From: Helicobacter canadensis MIT 98-5491
Lineage (GTDB): Bacteria; Campylobacterota; Campylobacteria; Campylobacterales; Helicobacteraceae
Length of the DNA: 64,000 bases
Direction: 5' to 3'
Assembly: GCF_000162575.1 (NCBI RefSeq)
Contig: NZ_CM000776.2
Coordinates: 190,950-254,949, forward strand
Of the stretch, positions 53,775 to 63,973 are shown piece after piece. The notes under the pieces are model-generated. The model saw only the letters and a list, made by a program, of their open reading frames with translations. It was not told the DNA's origin and did not search any database. How positions within the stretch are numbered: the first letter of the stretch is position 1; each line of letters starts with the position of its first letter. The position numbers and the translations under genes are program-made.

Positions 53775-55511
53775 TTAGATATTGCAATTCATCGCGATTG
53801 GGTCAATTTTGTATTGTCCAATTTCATTACCTTTAGTGTCCATTAAATGCACCGCACAAGCAATACAAGGGTCAAAAGAGTGGATTGTGCGGATAATTTC
53901 TAAAGGTTGAGTAGTGTCTTGAATCTTAATGCCCACTAAAGAAGCTTCATAAGGTCCCATTTGGTTTTTAGAATCTTTTGGTCCTGCATTCCAAGTGCTT
54001 GGGACTACTGCTTGGTAGTTTGAAACCACTCCATCTTTGATTCTAACCCAGTGGCTTAGCATACCTCGTGGAACATTTCCGATGTAGCGTCCTTTGTATT
54101 CTTTGGTATTATCTATTTTGTAAGGAGCACAAGTGGATTGGTCGCCGGTTTTTAGATTTTCAATGAGAGAGTTAAAGGCTTCGATTCCATAATCCGCAGA
54201 AAGTTTGCACTCTAAAACTCTCGCTGCTGTTCTACCTAAAGTTGTGAAAAGTGCTTCAACAGGCAATCCTGTATCTTTTAAGAATTGTGTAGCAATTTTT
54301 GTGATTCTTGGATTTTTAGCTGCTAATCCCACAACGATAGCAGCTAGAGGTCCAACTTCCATAGGTTCGCCATTGTAGCGAGGAGATTTTATCCAGCTAT
54401 ATTTTCCATCTAAGTTTAGAGCTTTTGTTTTGATTGGAGTTCCATCAGGTCCAATTGTATCGGCATCAACAAATCCGGTGTAATTAGGTGTTGTGTCTCC
54501 ATCGTAAGGATGAAGAGCTTTGTCGTTTTTATACCATGAATGGGTAGCTTCTTCGGTAATTAATTCTTCATTGATTTCAATGAGTTTTGAAATATCTCCA
54601 TTGCGAACGATTCCGCTGCTATAGAGTGTTTCATTGCGATTAACAGGAATCTCTGCGTGGCTTAGGAAATTTCTTACTCCGCAACCTTTAAGCACACTGG
54701 GTTCATTTCTATAGACTTCTGCTGCCATTACTACATCAGCATAATAAGCACGATTAACAAAATCAGCAACTTCTTTGTATTTGGTGAGCCAATCTCCAAG
54801 TCTTGAAGGATCCAAAATATCGGCTACACAAGTTACTCCACCAACGGTTAAGCTTTGTGGGTGTGGTTGTTTTGCACCAAAAATCGCCATAATTTGTGCA
54901 GCTACTCTTTGCACTTCAAGTGCTTTTAGATAGTGGGAAAGCACGATGAGATTTTGTTCAGGTGAGAATCGGTAAGTTTTATGTCCCCAATAAGCATTTG
55001 CAAAAGGTCCTAAGCCTTGTTTGGCGCTTGCAAATTTGGCAACTCTTTCTTGCACGGATCTAAGTTCATCTTCGCCTGTTGCAATAGGATTTTTAACATA
55101 TTTAAAGGCAAGTTCAGAAGCTTTTTTTGGATCAGCTTTAAGGGCACTAGTAATATCGCACCAATCTAATCCGTGTAGGTGATAGAAATGCACTAAGTGA
55201 TCGTGTAGCACAAGAGAGACATTCATAAGACTACGCACCATTTGTGCATTAAAAGGGATTTGAATACCTAAGGCATCTTCAACCGCTGTAATTCCTGCTT
55301 TGTAATGAGAATAGGTGCAAACCCCACAAATCCTTTGCACCATAAAACCAACATCGCGTGGATCGCGGTTTTTGACAATCACTTCAATACCTCTCCACAA
55401 AGTTGAGCTTGAATAAGCATCGGTGATGACATTATTTTCATCCACAATGACTTCGATTCTTAAATGTCCTTCGATTCTTGTAATAGGATCAACAATAATT
55501 CTTTTTGTCAT
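53775..55511 (-). CDS. hydB: [NiFe] uptake hydrogenase large subunit HydB
   Basis: 578 residues. The nickel-iron centre is bound by [20 protein letters not shown] near the N-terminus and [12 protein letters not shown] near the C-terminus. [14 protein letters not shown] is the family opening. By analogy HydD should cut after the His of DPCIACAVH and release a tail of 23 residues. It oxidises H2 at the periplasmic side of the membrane, feeding respiration. It follows hydA by 17 bases. Confidence 0.98.
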   Translation of the reverse strand: MTKRIIVDPITRIEGHLRIEVIVDENNVITDAYSSSTLWRGIEVIVKNRDPRDVGFMVQRICGVCTYSHYKAGITAVEDALGIQIPFNAQMVRSLMNVSLVLHDHLVHFYHLHGLDWCDITSALKADPKKASELAFKYVKNPIATGEDELRSVQERVAKFASAKQGLGPFANAYWGHKTYRFSPEQNLIVLSHYLKALEVQRVAAQIMAIFGAKQPHPQSLTVGGVTCVADILDPSRLGDWLTKYKEVADFVNRAYYADVVMAAEVYRNEPSVLKGCGVRNFLSHAEIPVNRNETLYSSGIVRNGDISKLIEINEELITEEATHSWYKNDKALHPYDGDTTPNYTGFVDADTIGPDGTPIKTKALNLDGKYSWIKSPRYNGEPMEVGPLAAIVVGLAAKNPRITKIATQFLKDTGLPVEALFTTLGRTAARVLECKLSADYGIEAFNSLIENLKTGDQSTCAPYKIDNTKEYKGRYIGNVPRGMLSHWVRIKDGVVSNYQAVVPSTWNAGPKDSKNQMGPYEASLVGIKIQDTTQPLEIIRTIHSFDPCIACAVHLMDTKGNEIGQYKIDPIAMNCNI

Positions 55512-55528
55512 TTATTCTTCCTTGTGAA

Positions 55529-56680
55529 TTAGTCTTTGTTTTTTTTCATACTAGATAAAACGGCGTGTGCTGCCATACCAATAGCTGCAACCCCTAATAG
55601 CGTGATACCGATATTATCGGCTGTCCTATCTTTGCCACTAAAGAAAGGAACATTATAGACTTTGTTTCCAAGTGGCTCTTCAAAAGGTCCCATAGTATCC
55701 CAAAAATTTGGTTCGCTACAACCAATGCAGCCGTGCCCTGCTTGGATAGGCCAACTTGTATGGGAATTAAAGCGGAGTTTGGAGCAGTTATTAAAAGTAT
55801 AAGGTCCTTTGCAACCAACTTTGTAGAGACAATATCCACTTTTAGCACCCTCATCGCCAAAGCTTTGGACAAATTCTCCTGCATCAAAATGTCCTCTTCT
55901 TTCGCATAGGTCGTGGATTCTAAGTCCATAAGCCCATTTTGGACGATTAAAAGCATCAAGACTTGGTAAAGTTCCAAAAAGAATAAAATAAATCACATTT
56001 CCAACAATATTTTTTTCACTTGGAGGACAGCCTGGGACATTAATAACAGGCTTATTGGTAACTGCACTAAGTGGTTTAGCAGCAGTTGGATTTGGATTAG
56101 CTGCTTGAATCCCGCCAAAGCTAGAACAGGTTCCAATTGCAAAGATAGCGGCTGCATTTTCACTTGCTTCTTTAGCAGTTTCTAAGCCTGTTTTGCCGTG
56201 TGCTCCAATGGTTAAATATTGTCCTTCTAGTGCAGTTGGGACACCGCCTTCTACCATTAAAACATAGCGTCCTTTGTATTTTTGCATAGCTGATTCAAGA
56301 TTGTGCTCGGCTTGGAAGCCAGATGCTGCCATAATGGTTTCGTGATATTCTAAAGAGATATAATCAAAAATTAAACTCGCAATACCAGGTCCATCGCTTC
56401 TAAGTAAGCTTTCACTGCAACCGGTGCATTCTGCTAAATGGAGCCAAATAACTGGTAAGCGATCTGCTACTTCAGCAGCCTTTGCAGTTAGCGGTGCGAA
56501 ACTTGCAGGAAGTGAAAGCATTGCAGTCATTGCACCTGCCCATTTTAGAAAATCTCTTCTTGAAACTCCCTTTTCTTGCAACATTTTTTTAATGCTATTT
56601 CCTTCTTTTAAGGCTGGGAATTTGCTAATCTCTTTTAGTCTTTTTTGTGCTTTTTGAAGTAAAAGTTCTTCTCTTTCCAA
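55529..56680 (-). CDS. hydA: [NiFe] uptake hydrogenase small subunit HydA
   Basis: 383 residues with a long Tat signal: VSRRDFLKWAGAMTAMLSLP at about residues 39-58, after a 38-residue N-terminal extension. WLHLAECTGCSESLLRSDGP and IFAIGTCSSFGG begin the proximal [FeS] cluster; VINVPGCPPSEKNIVGN, the HDLCERRGHFD segment and HGCIGCSEPNFWD bind the others. A C-terminal hydrophobic helix (IGITLLGVAAIGMAAHAVL) anchors the complex. AAGGAGGA precedes the ATG. It is exported together with HydB. Confidence 0.98.
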   Translation of the reverse strand: MEREELLLQKAQKRLKEISKFPALKEGNSIKKMLQEKGVSRRDFLKWAGAMTAMLSLPASFAPLTAKAAEVADRLPVIWLHLAECTGCSESLLRSDGPGIASLIFDYISLEYHETIMAASGFQAEHNLESAMQKYKGRYVLMVEGGVPTALEGQYLTIGAHGKTGLETAKEASENAAAIFAIGTCSSFGGIQAANPNPTAAKPLSAVTNKPVINVPGCPPSEKNIVGNVIYFILFGTLPSLDAFNRPKWAYGLRIHDLCERRGHFDAGEFVQSFGDEGAKSGYCLYKVGCKGPYTFNNCSKLRFNSHTSWPIQAGHGCIGCSEPNFWDTMGPFEEPLGNKVYNVPFFSGKDRTADNIGITLLGVAAIGMAAHAVLSSMKKNKD

Positions 56681-56837
56681 CTTAATCCTCCTTGAAGAAA
56701 TGTATTAAAAATAAAACTATTTTTAACCTCTAAAAAACTTTTAAAGAGTCAATCTTAGTAAGTTTAAGAAAAAATTGACTTTTAAAGTTCGTTATTTTAT
56801 CACTTTTTTGCAGATTATTTCTTAAAATGCAAGAAAA

Positions 56838-57653
56838 TTAATCGAAATTGAAAGAATCATCGCTTTGTTTTTGGTCATTTTTGATTTGATTGGTATTAAT
56901 GATCCAATAAAATTGTGATATTTTATTTAAAAAGGGCTTGATGATAGCGATTTGATAACCTTGTCTTTCTTCAACAGATTGGACTTCTCCTACAGGAATC
57001 TCTGGGTAAAAAATACCATCATATCCACTTGTTTGAATCTTATCTCCTGCTTTGATTTTTGGGTAGAATGGAATGTAATCTACAATAAAACCTTTATTGA
57101 TATCGTATTTTGCGATTCCTGGAGATTTATTTTCTCCCACAATAACACTATAATTGCATTGCTCATCGCCATTTAAAAAGCCCATTAGGCGGTTATTTCT
57201 AAAAATTGCAATCCCAGCTACTTGATTATTAGTGACAAGTCCAAAAATTTTATTTTTTTCACTTTGAGAGATAGTCTCATCATTGCCTTTAAGCCAAATT
57301 TTTGTGTGATCATTGATGTGTGCATAAGAAATTGTGCGGACAAGATGAAAATTAGGTGATCCAAAATCATTGTTTTGAAGTAAGTTTAAAAGCTCATTGT
57401 GTTCGTATTTTAAAGATTCAAGGGCATATTGTAAGCTTTCTTTTTCTTTTAGTTCATTGGTTAAATGTTTGATTTGTTGGGCTTGATTGAAATGTCTTGT
57501 GATAGCGTTAGTGATGTTTTGATTAAGATTTAAGATTCCAATTTTAATACTATCGCTAAGATAGAGAAATTTAGAGTGTATTTCTTTGGAAATTTGTATG
57601 GATAGAAAGAAAACTATCACAATAAAAAGAATCCAAAGAAAGAGTTTTTTCAT
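56838..57653 (-). CDS. mreC: Rod-shape protein MreC
   Basis: 271 residues. One N-terminal membrane helix (LFLWILFIVIVFFLSIQIS), a coiled coil of about 70-100 residues (HLTNELKEKESLQYALESLK), then the beta-domain with SPGIAKYDINKGFIVDYIPF, GDKIQTSGYDGIFYPEIPVG and GYQIAIIKPF. It links cytoplasmic MreB to periplasmic wall enzymes. Three bases after mreB, so translationally coupled. Confidence 0.94.
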   Translation of the reverse strand: MKKLFLWILFIVIVFFLSIQISKEIHSKFLYLSDSIKIGILNLNQNITNAITRHFNQAQQIKHLTNELKEKESLQYALESLKYEHNELLNLLQNNDFGSPNFHLVRTISYAHINDHTKIWLKGNDETISQSEKNKIFGLVTNNQVAGIAIFRNNRLMGFLNGDEQCNYSVIVGENKSPGIAKYDINKGFIVDYIPFYPKIKAGDKIQTSGYDGIFYPEIPVGEVQSVEERQGYQIAIIKPFLNKISQFYWIINTNQIKNDQKQSDDSFNFD

Positions 57654-57656
57654 TTT

Positions 57657-58691
57657 TTACTCATAAGAAAGTTGCTGAAGAATATCAATTTCCTCTAATG
57701 CCTTACCTGTTCCTTTTGCAACGCACAAAAGTGGTTCTTCACCCACATATACAGGGAGTTTTACAATTTCGGATAAATATTTATCAAGCCCTCTAATAAG
57801 CGCACCACCTCCGGTTAGAACGATACCATTTTCAACAATGTCTCCGGCTAAATCAGGTGGCATTTGCTCTAGCACATCTTTTAGGGCATTAGAAATTTCT
57901 TTTAGGGGTTCTTTCATTGCTTCTCTAACATCTTCGCTTGTAAGTTCGATTGTGTTAAGTAATCCACTTACTTGATCACGCCCTTTAACTTGCATACTTA
58001 AAGGTTCATCAAGGCTAACAGCAGAACCAATTTCTATTTTAATGATTTCACCAGTTCGCTCTCCAATTAATAAGCTATATTTACGCCTTACATATTCTAC
58101 AACCGCGTTATCAAGTTTATCTCCAGCGGTTCTTAGGGATTTTGAAATAACCAAACCTCCTAATGAAATTACGCCAATTTCCGTTGTTCCACCACCAATA
58201 TCAACTACCAAGCTACCTTTAGGCTCTTTGACAGGCAATCCAGCTCCAATAGCAGCAGCCATTGGCTCTTCGATTAAAAATACTTCTCTAGCCCCAGCAC
58301 TCATAGCAGATTCTCTAACGGCTTTGCGTTCAACTCCTGTAAGACCATAAGGCACGCAAACGATAATTCTAGGACGCATTAAAGCCTTTCTTCGGTGAGC
58401 TTTTTCAATAAAATGTCGAATCATTTTTTCAGTCATATCAAAATCTGCAATAACACCATCTTTCATAGGTCGCACGGCTAGGATACTGCCTGGAGTTTTT
58501 CCTACCATCTCTTTGGCTTCATGTCCCACTGCTAGAATCTTATTTCTGCCGTATCTATCATTCCTTACAGCTACTACAGAGGGTTCATTGATGATGACAC
58601 CTTGCCCTTTTACAATTACAATTGTATTTGCAGTTCCTAAGTCAATTGAAATATCATGTGAAAACCAACCAATTATTCTATCTAATAGCAT
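57657..58691 (-). CDS. mreB: Rod-shape actin homologue MreB
   Basis: 344 residues. [59 protein letters not shown] and [20 protein letters not shown] are the phosphate and adenosine segments of the actin fold. [20 protein letters not shown] is between the phosphate loops. Normal length. It forms membrane filaments that guide lateral wall growth. Confidence 0.98.
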   Translation of the reverse strand: MLLDRIIGWFSHDISIDLGTANTIVIVKGQGVIINEPSVVAVRNDRYGRNKILAVGHEAKEMVGKTPGSILAVRPMKDGVIADFDMTEKMIRHFIEKAHRRKALMRPRIIVCVPYGLTGVERKAVRESAMSAGAREVFLIEEPMAAAIGAGLPVKEPKGSLVVDIGGGTTEIGVISLGGLVISKSLRTAGDKLDNAVVEYVRRKYSLLIGERTGEIIKIEIGSAVSLDEPLSMQVKGRDQVSGLLNTIELTSEDVREAMKEPLKEISNALKDVLEQMPPDLAGDIVENGIVLTGGGALIRGLDKYLSEIVKLPVYVGEEPLLCVAKGTGKALEEIDILQQLSYE

Positions 58692-58714
58692 TTCTCCCTC
58701 TTTTTAGTAAAATT

Positions 58715-59953
58715 TTAAGCACTTTTTTTATTGCTTTTCTTTTGTTTGATGAGTATAGGTTTTTCTTTTTTGGTTACTGATTCTTGAGTAATGATAACTT
58801 CATACCCTTTAAGCTCAGGCAATTCATACATAATATCTAGCATAATTTCTTCCATAATTGAACGCAATCCTCTTGCGCCAGTTTTTCTTTGAATTGCAAG
58901 TTCGGCAATGGCTTCTAGAGCTTCTGGCTTAAAGGTCAATATAACATCATCAAGTTCAAAAAGTTTTTGATATTGCTTGGTGAGCGCATTTTTTGGTTTT
59001 TGGAGAATAGTTATCATCGCTTCTTTAGTAATTTCATCTAAAGTGGCAATCATATGCAAACGCCCAATGAGTTCGGGAATTAACCCAAAGCTTACTAAAT
59101 CATCAGGTTCCACTTCATCAAGTAGATTTTTTGATTCTGTTTTGGCATTTTTTGTGTGGTGGAATCCAAGGACATTGCCCCCAATGCGTCTTTCAATGAT
59201 TTCGTTTAATCCATCAAAAGCACCACCGCAGATAAAAAGAATATCTTTGGTGTTGATTTGAATGAAATCTTGATTGGGGTGCTTTCTGCCTCCTTTTGGT
59301 GGAATATTAACGACACTTCCTTCAATGATTTTTAAAAGTGCTTGTTGCACACCCTCGCCAGAAACATCACGCGTGATTGAGCGATTTTCAGAGAGTCTTG
59401 AAATTTTGTCAATCTCATCAATAAAAATAATTCCTTTTTGTGCCTTTGTAACATCGCCATTGGCTTCTTGCAGGAGTCTTGTTAGGATATTTTCTACATC
59501 TTCCCCTACATATCCTGCTTCTGTTAAGCTTGTTGCATCGCAGATTGCAATGGGGATATTAAGTGCTTTAGCTAATGTTTGTGCCATAAGTGTTTTTCCA
59601 CTTCCTGTTGGTCCAATAAGCAATATGTTGGATTTAGAGATCTCTGTCTCGTCTTCTTTAGGATTTTGTAAAATGCGTTTGTAATGGTTATACACTGCAA
59701 CGCTAAAAACTTTTTTGGCTTTTTCTTGACCAATCACATAATCATCAAGAATTGCTTTTAATTCTTTGGGGGGTATGATTTTTAAATCCATTTCTTGAGT
59801 AGCTTCAGCTTCTTCAAAATGTTTTTCTGTCCCAAAAAGTAGATTATAAGAAGCAATGATACAATTTTTACAAATGCAGACATTATTTCCAGTGATTAAA
59901 GGATTCTTGTGAGTTTCCTTTGATTTGCAAAAATCGCAGATTCTTTCGTTCAT
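58715..59953 (-). CDS. clpX: ATP-dependent Clp protease ATP-binding subunit ClpX
   Basis: 412 residues. The N-terminal zinc domain shows Cys pairs in [10 protein letters not shown] and VCICKNC. The AAA+ domain follows: Walker [21 protein letters not shown], pore loop [16 protein letters not shown], Walker [12 protein letters not shown], and sensor 2 [16 protein letters not shown]. The IGGG-like ClpP-contact loop reads [10 protein letters not shown]. clpP is not in this window. Normal length. Confidence 0.97.
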   Translation of the reverse strand: MNERICDFCKSKETHKNPLITGNNVCICKNCIIASYNLLFGTEKHFEEAEATQEMDLKIIPPKELKAILDDYVIGQEKAKKVFSVAVYNHYKRILQNPKEDETEISKSNILLIGPTGSGKTLMAQTLAKALNIPIAICDATSLTEAGYVGEDVENILTRLLQEANGDVTKAQKGIIFIDEIDKISRLSENRSITRDVSGEGVQQALLKIIEGSVVNIPPKGGRKHPNQDFIQINTKDILFICGGAFDGLNEIIERRIGGNVLGFHHTKNAKTESKNLLDEVEPDDLVSFGLIPELIGRLHMIATLDEITKEAMITILQKPKNALTKQYQKLFELDDVILTFKPEALEAIAELAIQRKTGARGLRSIMEEIMLDIMYELPELKGYEVIITQESVTKKEKPILIKQKKSNKKSA

Positions 59954-60753
59954 AGACTTTTCCTTATAAATGGGATTCCTCTTGTGGAATTAAGAATAAA
60001 ATGGCACATTTTTGTGACATTTTCATCATTTGGGTTTTCATCTAAAATTTCTTGGGCAATTTCTTTAATAGGCTGATTACCAAAAAAAAGTCGTTTATAG
60101 GTAGAATGAATTTTATCTACTTGATAATGTTCGAAATTTTTTCTTAAGCGGTGAAGGTTAAGTCCCCGAATCACTGCACGATTCCCTTCTGCCATACAAA
60201 AGGGAGGAATATCTTGAGAGAGTGCGCTTGCACCAGCAATCATTGCATAATCTCCAATTTTGACAAATTGATGTATAGGGGTTAATCCGCCAATATTAAT
60301 ATAATCTCCCATAACAATATGCCCACCAAGTGTAGCTCCATTAGCCAAAATACAATGATTTCCGATAGTGCAATCGTGAGCTACATGCACATAAGCCATT
60401 AGTAGATTATTGCTTCCAATAATGGTTTTGCTTCCGCCACCTTCAGTTCCAGGATTAATCATTGTAAATTCACGAATCTTATTATTATCGCCAAAAATAA
60501 GCTCATTGGGTTCGCCATGATATTTGAGATCTTGAGGTTCTGTGCCTAAGGTTGCATTAGGAAAAATCGTGTTGCTTTTTCCTAAAGTTGTGTTGCCTAG
60601 GATTGTTACATGGTTATATAGCTTTGAATTATCACCTATTTTGACATTTTTACCAATGATGCAATAATGCCCAATTTCAACATTTTCCCCAATAATTGCC
60701 CCTTCTTCTATGATTGCACTTGGAGCGATTTTAGCGGTTTTTGCGATATTCAC
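59950..60753 (-). CDS. lpxA: UDP-N-acetylglucosamine acyltransferase LpxA
   Basis: 267 residues, the first enzyme of lipid A synthesis. Left-handed beta helix from hexapeptide repeats ([20 protein letters not shown]), the catalytic-site segment [20 protein letters not shown] with the active His, and [21 protein letters not shown] helical C-terminal domain follows. It overlaps fabZ and clpX by four bases each. Confidence 0.97.
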   Translation of the reverse strand: MNIAKTAKIAPSAIIEEGAIIGENVEIGHYCIIGKNVKIGDNSKLYNHVTILGNTTLGKSNTIFPNATLGTEPQDLKYHGEPNELIFGDNNKIREFTMINPGTEGGGSKTIIGSNNLLMAYVHVAHDCTIGNHCILANGATLGGHIVMGDYINIGGLTPIHQFVKIGDYAMIAGASALSQDIPPFCMAEGNRAVIRGLNLHRLRKNFEHYQVDKIHSTYKRLFFGNQPIKEIAQEILDENPNDENVTKMCHFILNSTRGIPFIRKSL

Positions 60754-61220
60754 TTGTTTGTCCCTTCTTTATTTTTATCAACTATCATTGCCTTTAGTTC
60801 AGCTTCTGCTACCAATTTTTCTTCTACATAGGCATAGCCTTGCAAAACCCAAATACCACCTTTTTGCTTGATAACTTCAAGTTTATAGGTTAGCTTATCG
60901 CCAGGAGTTACGGGATTTCTAAATTTGGCTTTGTCAATACTCATAAAATATACGATTTTATCACCATTATTGCTTGAATCCTCGCCAAACATACTCATAA
61001 AGGCTAACACTCCACCTGCTTGTGCCATTCCTTCAATAATATAAACTCCAGGATAAATGGGTTGCACGGGAAAATGCCCATTAAAAACTTCTTCATTAAT
61101 GGTAATATTTTTATAAGCTTCAATGGTCTGGTTGGGAGTGATTGAGGTGATTCTATCTACAAGCAATAAAGGATAGCGATGAGGTAGAATCTCGCGTATT
61201 TTTTGCACATCATAAATCAT
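60750..61220 (-). CDS. fabZ: 3-hydroxyacyl-ACP dehydratase FabZ
   Basis: 156 residues with the hotdog fold. [16 protein letters not shown] opens it, and [20 protein letters not shown] holds the catalytic His and Glu. [20 protein letters not shown] follows. It forms trans-2-enoyl-ACP for fatty acid elongation and shares the hydroxyacyl-ACP substrate with LpxA encoded next to it. Confidence 0.97.
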   Translation of the reverse strand: MIYDVQKIREILPHRYPLLLVDRITSITPNQTIEAYKNITINEEVFNGHFPVQPIYPGVYIIEGMAQAGGVLAFMSMFGEDSSNNGDKIVYFMSIDKAKFRNPVTPGDKLTYKLEVIKQKGGIWVLQGYAYVEEKLVAEAELKAMIVDKNKEGTNK

Positions 61221-61274
61221 AAGATACCTTTAATTATTGAAATTTCGTATTGTAGCATAAATTAAAATTCTTTT

Positions 61275-62654
61275 TCATAATGCCATTTTGCCCGGATTTA
61301 AAATGTTGTTTGGATCAAAGGCTTTTTTGATTGATCTAAAGAGATTCATTTCTTCTTGGGTGAATGCAAGTTTCATAAAAGGGGCTTTAGAAATGCCAAT
61401 TCCGTGTTCTCCGCTTAGGGTGCCGCCAAGTTCAATGGTGATTTTAAAAATCTCTTCAATGGCTTTGTGTCCTTTCTCTAATTCTTCGGCTTTGGAGCCA
61501 TCAACCATAACATTGGTATGCACATTTCCATCGCCTGTATGTCCAAAGCAAGGGATTATAACACCATATTTTTGAGAGACTTGTTGGATTTTTTCTAATA
61601 ATTCTGGGAGTTTGGAGCGTGGCACGGTAATGTCTTCATTGAGTTTTTTGCTACCATAAATTGTGATGCTTGGACTCGCATTTTTTCTAGCAAACCATAA
61701 ATCAGCCGCTTCTTGCTCATTAGTTGCTTTAATGAATTGAGTTGCACCATTTTCATAGAATTTTTCTTCAACTTTGGCAATTTGGTATTGAATTTCTTCA
61801 GGTAAATTTCCATCGACTTCTGTGATAAGAATCGCTCCAGCATCAGTGGGTAATCCTTTGTGAAATTTTTCTTCAACGGCTTTAATGCTAAGGTTGTCTA
61901 AAAACTCCATTGCTACAGGTGTGATTCCACTTGCCATAGTTTTATAAACTGCATTCATTGCAGTTTGGATACTTGGAAAAATACCCATTGCACTTTGTTT
62001 GTATTTTGGCTTGCTAAGTAGTTTTAAGGTGATTTCAGTGATGACTGCCAAAGTCCCCTCACTAGCAATCAAGATCCCTGCGATATTATAACCCGCAACA
62101 TCTTTGATGGTTTTTTTGCCCGCACAGATAATGTCGCCATTAGGCAAAACAGCGCGTAAAGCCATTACAAAATCTTTAGTGATTCCATATTTGGCTGCAC
62201 GCATTCCACCGGCATTTTCACTAACATTCCCACCTAATGTGGAGTAATGCTCACTTGCAGGATCGGGTGGATAAAATAAGCCAACAGCCTCGACAGCTTT
62301 TTGAAGTTGCATATTGACAACTCCAGGTTGGACTCTAGCCACCATATTTTCCATATCAATTTCTAAAATTTGATTCATATGTTTTTCTAGAGCCAATACC
62401 ACTCCGCCTTCTATTGGTAAAGCGCCCCCTGTAAATCCACTCCCTGCACCGCGTGGGACGATTGGTATTTTATGTGTGTTACAATATTTTAGAATCTTGC
62501 TTACTTCTTCTTCGTTATGAGGAAATACGACACATTCGGGATATTTGCGATCTTTGGTAGCATCATAGCAGTAAGCACTTAAGTGTGCCTTATCATTATA
62601 ACAATCTTCGTTTCCAACAATCTCTTTTAAGTCGCGAATATTTTGTTCTGTCAT
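61275..62654 (-). CDS. glcD: FAD-linked oxidase, GlcD/D-lactate dehydrogenase family
   Basis: 459 residues. The N-terminal PCMH-type FAD domain has VPRGAGSGFTGGALPIEGGV, PPDPASEHYSTLGGNVSENA and KDVAGYNIAGILIASEGTLA. The C-terminal cap has IIPCFGHTGDGNVHTNVMVD with the metal/substrate histidines and GTLSGEHGIGISKAPFMKLA, ending in FDPNNILNPGKM. H. pylori has the same protein, called GlcD, next to pgbA. It oxidises a 2-hydroxy acid such as D-lactate or glycolate. The exact substrate is not readable. Confidence 0.9.
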   Translation of the reverse strand: MTEQNIRDLKEIVGNEDCYNDKAHLSAYCYDATKDRKYPECVVFPHNEEEVSKILKYCNTHKIPIVPRGAGSGFTGGALPIEGGVVLALEKHMNQILEIDMENMVARVQPGVVNMQLQKAVEAVGLFYPPDPASEHYSTLGGNVSENAGGMRAAKYGITKDFVMALRAVLPNGDIICAGKKTIKDVAGYNIAGILIASEGTLAVITEITLKLLSKPKYKQSAMGIFPSIQTAMNAVYKTMASGITPVAMEFLDNLSIKAVEEKFHKGLPTDAGAILITEVDGNLPEEIQYQIAKVEEKFYENGATQFIKATNEQEAADLWFARKNASPSITIYGSKKLNEDITVPRSKLPELLEKIQQVSQKYGVIIPCFGHTGDGNVHTNVMVDGSKAEELEKGHKAIEEIFKITIELGGTLSGEHGIGISKAPFMKLAFTQEEMNLFRSIKKAFDPNNILNPGKMAL

Positions 62655-62666
62655 TTTATGAATTCC

Positions 62667-63488
62667 TTAAAAAATATTTTTGAGGCTTTGGGTAAAATAG
62701 TTGGTAACTCTGCCAAAGAAGGTTGCATCGCTATCTTTGATTTCTCCTTTGAGTAAGGCATCAAAATAGAGATAGTAATCTTGTGTTCTTTGGTCATTAA
62801 TTAAGTAAAAAAACCATTCTTGGTTAATAGAACCAATACGCGAGAAAAAGGGCAACATTCTCTCTTCAATAGGGGCTCTTCCTGTAATATAATCCTTTTT
62901 GATAAGGCTAAAAGTTTGGCAATCTAAAGCTTGTCCTTCATTGAGATTAACAATATAAACAATCCCTGCGGCATATTGAGAGCAAATCTTTCTAAAGTCC
63001 GCTTTAACAGGTGCAGTATGCCCAACTTCCATTAAATAAGCAGCAAATAAATCAGGATGAAGCCAAGTGACTTCAGGATAAGCATTTTTGACTTTATCAT
63101 AGATATCTTGAGTGGGCGCGATTAAAAAGGCTCGATCATTAAAGCTGCGGAAAATAACTTCATCGTTTTTTTGTGGTTTTAAAAGTGGAGTAGGGAAAGC
63201 CTTTTGTTCTAGTGCTACAAAAGGTTCAAAGGCAATTTTTGCTCTATTATCATTTATTTCTACGACTGCAGCCATTGCTATGATTCCAGAATGATCTTTG
63301 TCAAACCAACGCACAATTTCTCCGCTTTCTCCAACTTTTAAATCAAACGCAGGGACATAAGCAAAATGTTCAGAATCGGTATCAAGTTCAATGATAGGAA
63401 CGATGAGTTTGTTACCAAAAGGTGAAGCAAATGTTGTAATACTAAAAAATAAAGTAAAAATAAAAAGCTTAATCTTTAGGCATTTCAT
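62667..63488 (-). CDS. Exported PgbA-like (plasminogen-binding N-terminal domain) protein
   Basis: 273 residues with an N-terminal signal peptide (KLFIFTLFFSITTFASPFG). The body has FAYVPAFDLKVGESGEIVRW and KAFPTPLLKPQKNDEVIFRS. H. pylori PgbA sits beside glcD and shares this kind of N-terminal domain, but its long lysine-rich tail, which binds plasminogen, is missing here. So the domain is probably shared while binding to host plasminogen should not be assumed. I start at ATG 63488; a GTG four codons upstream lacks a site. Confidence 0.72.
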   Translation of the reverse strand: MKCLKIKLFIFTLFFSITTFASPFGNKLIVPIIELDTDSEHFAYVPAFDLKVGESGEIVRWFDKDHSGIIAMAAVVEINDNRAKIAFEPFVALEQKAFPTPLLKPQKNDEVIFRSFNDRAFLIAPTQDIYDKVKNAYPEVTWLHPDLFAAYLMEVGHTAPVKADFRKICSQYAAGIVYIVNLNEGQALDCQTFSLIKKDYITGRAPIEERMLPFFSRIGSINQEWFFYLINDQRTQDYYLYFDALLKGEIKDSDATFFGRVTNYFTQSLKNIF

Positions 63489-63536
63489 TGGATAAAGCAC
63501 CTTAAATGTAAAATATAAGTGAAAAATAAAGGCTTA

Positions 63537-63542
63537 ATTATA
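63537..63542 (-). promoter_or_regulatory. Likely -10 element for the PgbA-like/GlcD genes
   Basis: TATAAT on the minus strand, preceded by TG (ATGTATAATTAAG), 48 bases before the start codon at 63488. No -35 match is seen. Confidence 0.5.
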
Positions 63543-63688
63543 CATTTAATTTTCTTAAAATTATGGCATATTTTGGAAATTTTTTAGGATCAAATGATTT
63601 GTCTTTCAACTTAAAATAATATATTATTGAGCTATGATGTGTCTTGTCGTAACAATTTTTGTTATTTTTAAAAATTAAAACAAGCGTG

Positions 63689-63694
63689 TATAAT
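63689..63694 (+). promoter_or_regulatory. Likely -10 element for the 55-residue protein gene
   Basis: TATAAT in CGTGTATAATTAATT, 99 bases before the ATG at 63794. The 293-base intergenic region around it also holds a 14-base AT palindrome at 63615-63628 (AATAATATATTATT), otherwise nothing recognised. Confidence 0.5.
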
Positions 63695-63793
63695 TAATTA
63701 AGTTTTATGAAAATATTTTTTTGGTAGCATTCCGCTCGCTGTTTGCAAAAATCTAGTAATTTTGCAATCTAAGTTTGAAATGAAGGAGAGAAT

Positions 63794-63961
63794 ATGGAGT
63801 TTTTAGAGCTTCTAATGGTTTTAATTGCAATGATTTTAATCATTAAAAAACCAGAAAAAGAAAAATTGGCTTTTAATCTTGTAATGATTTCGTGGGTGAT
63901 TATGATTGTGCTTTATGTGTGGCATAAGGCAGGTGGAATTCTCACAAATATGAATCTGTAA
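63794..63961 (+). CDS. Small membrane protein of 55 residues
   Basis: Start MEFLELLMVLIAMILIIKKP and then FNLVMISWVIMIVLYVWHKA: two hydrophobic segments separated by a charged KKPEKEK loop. AAGGAGAG lies directly before the ATG. A second gene starts 12 bases later, so it is probably the first gene of an operon leaving the window. The family is not recognised; small helper subunits of respiratory or transport complexes look like this. Confidence 0.7.
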   Translation: MEFLELLMVLIAMILIIKKPEKEKLAFNLVMISWVIMIVLYVWHKAGGILTNMNL

Positions 63962-63973
63962 AAGGCTTGTGAA

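Noticed and set aside
63615-63628. AATAATATATTATT as a NikR or Fur site
   Set aside because: A 14-base AT palindrome is expected by chance in such AT-rich spacer; spacing differs from the NikR box.
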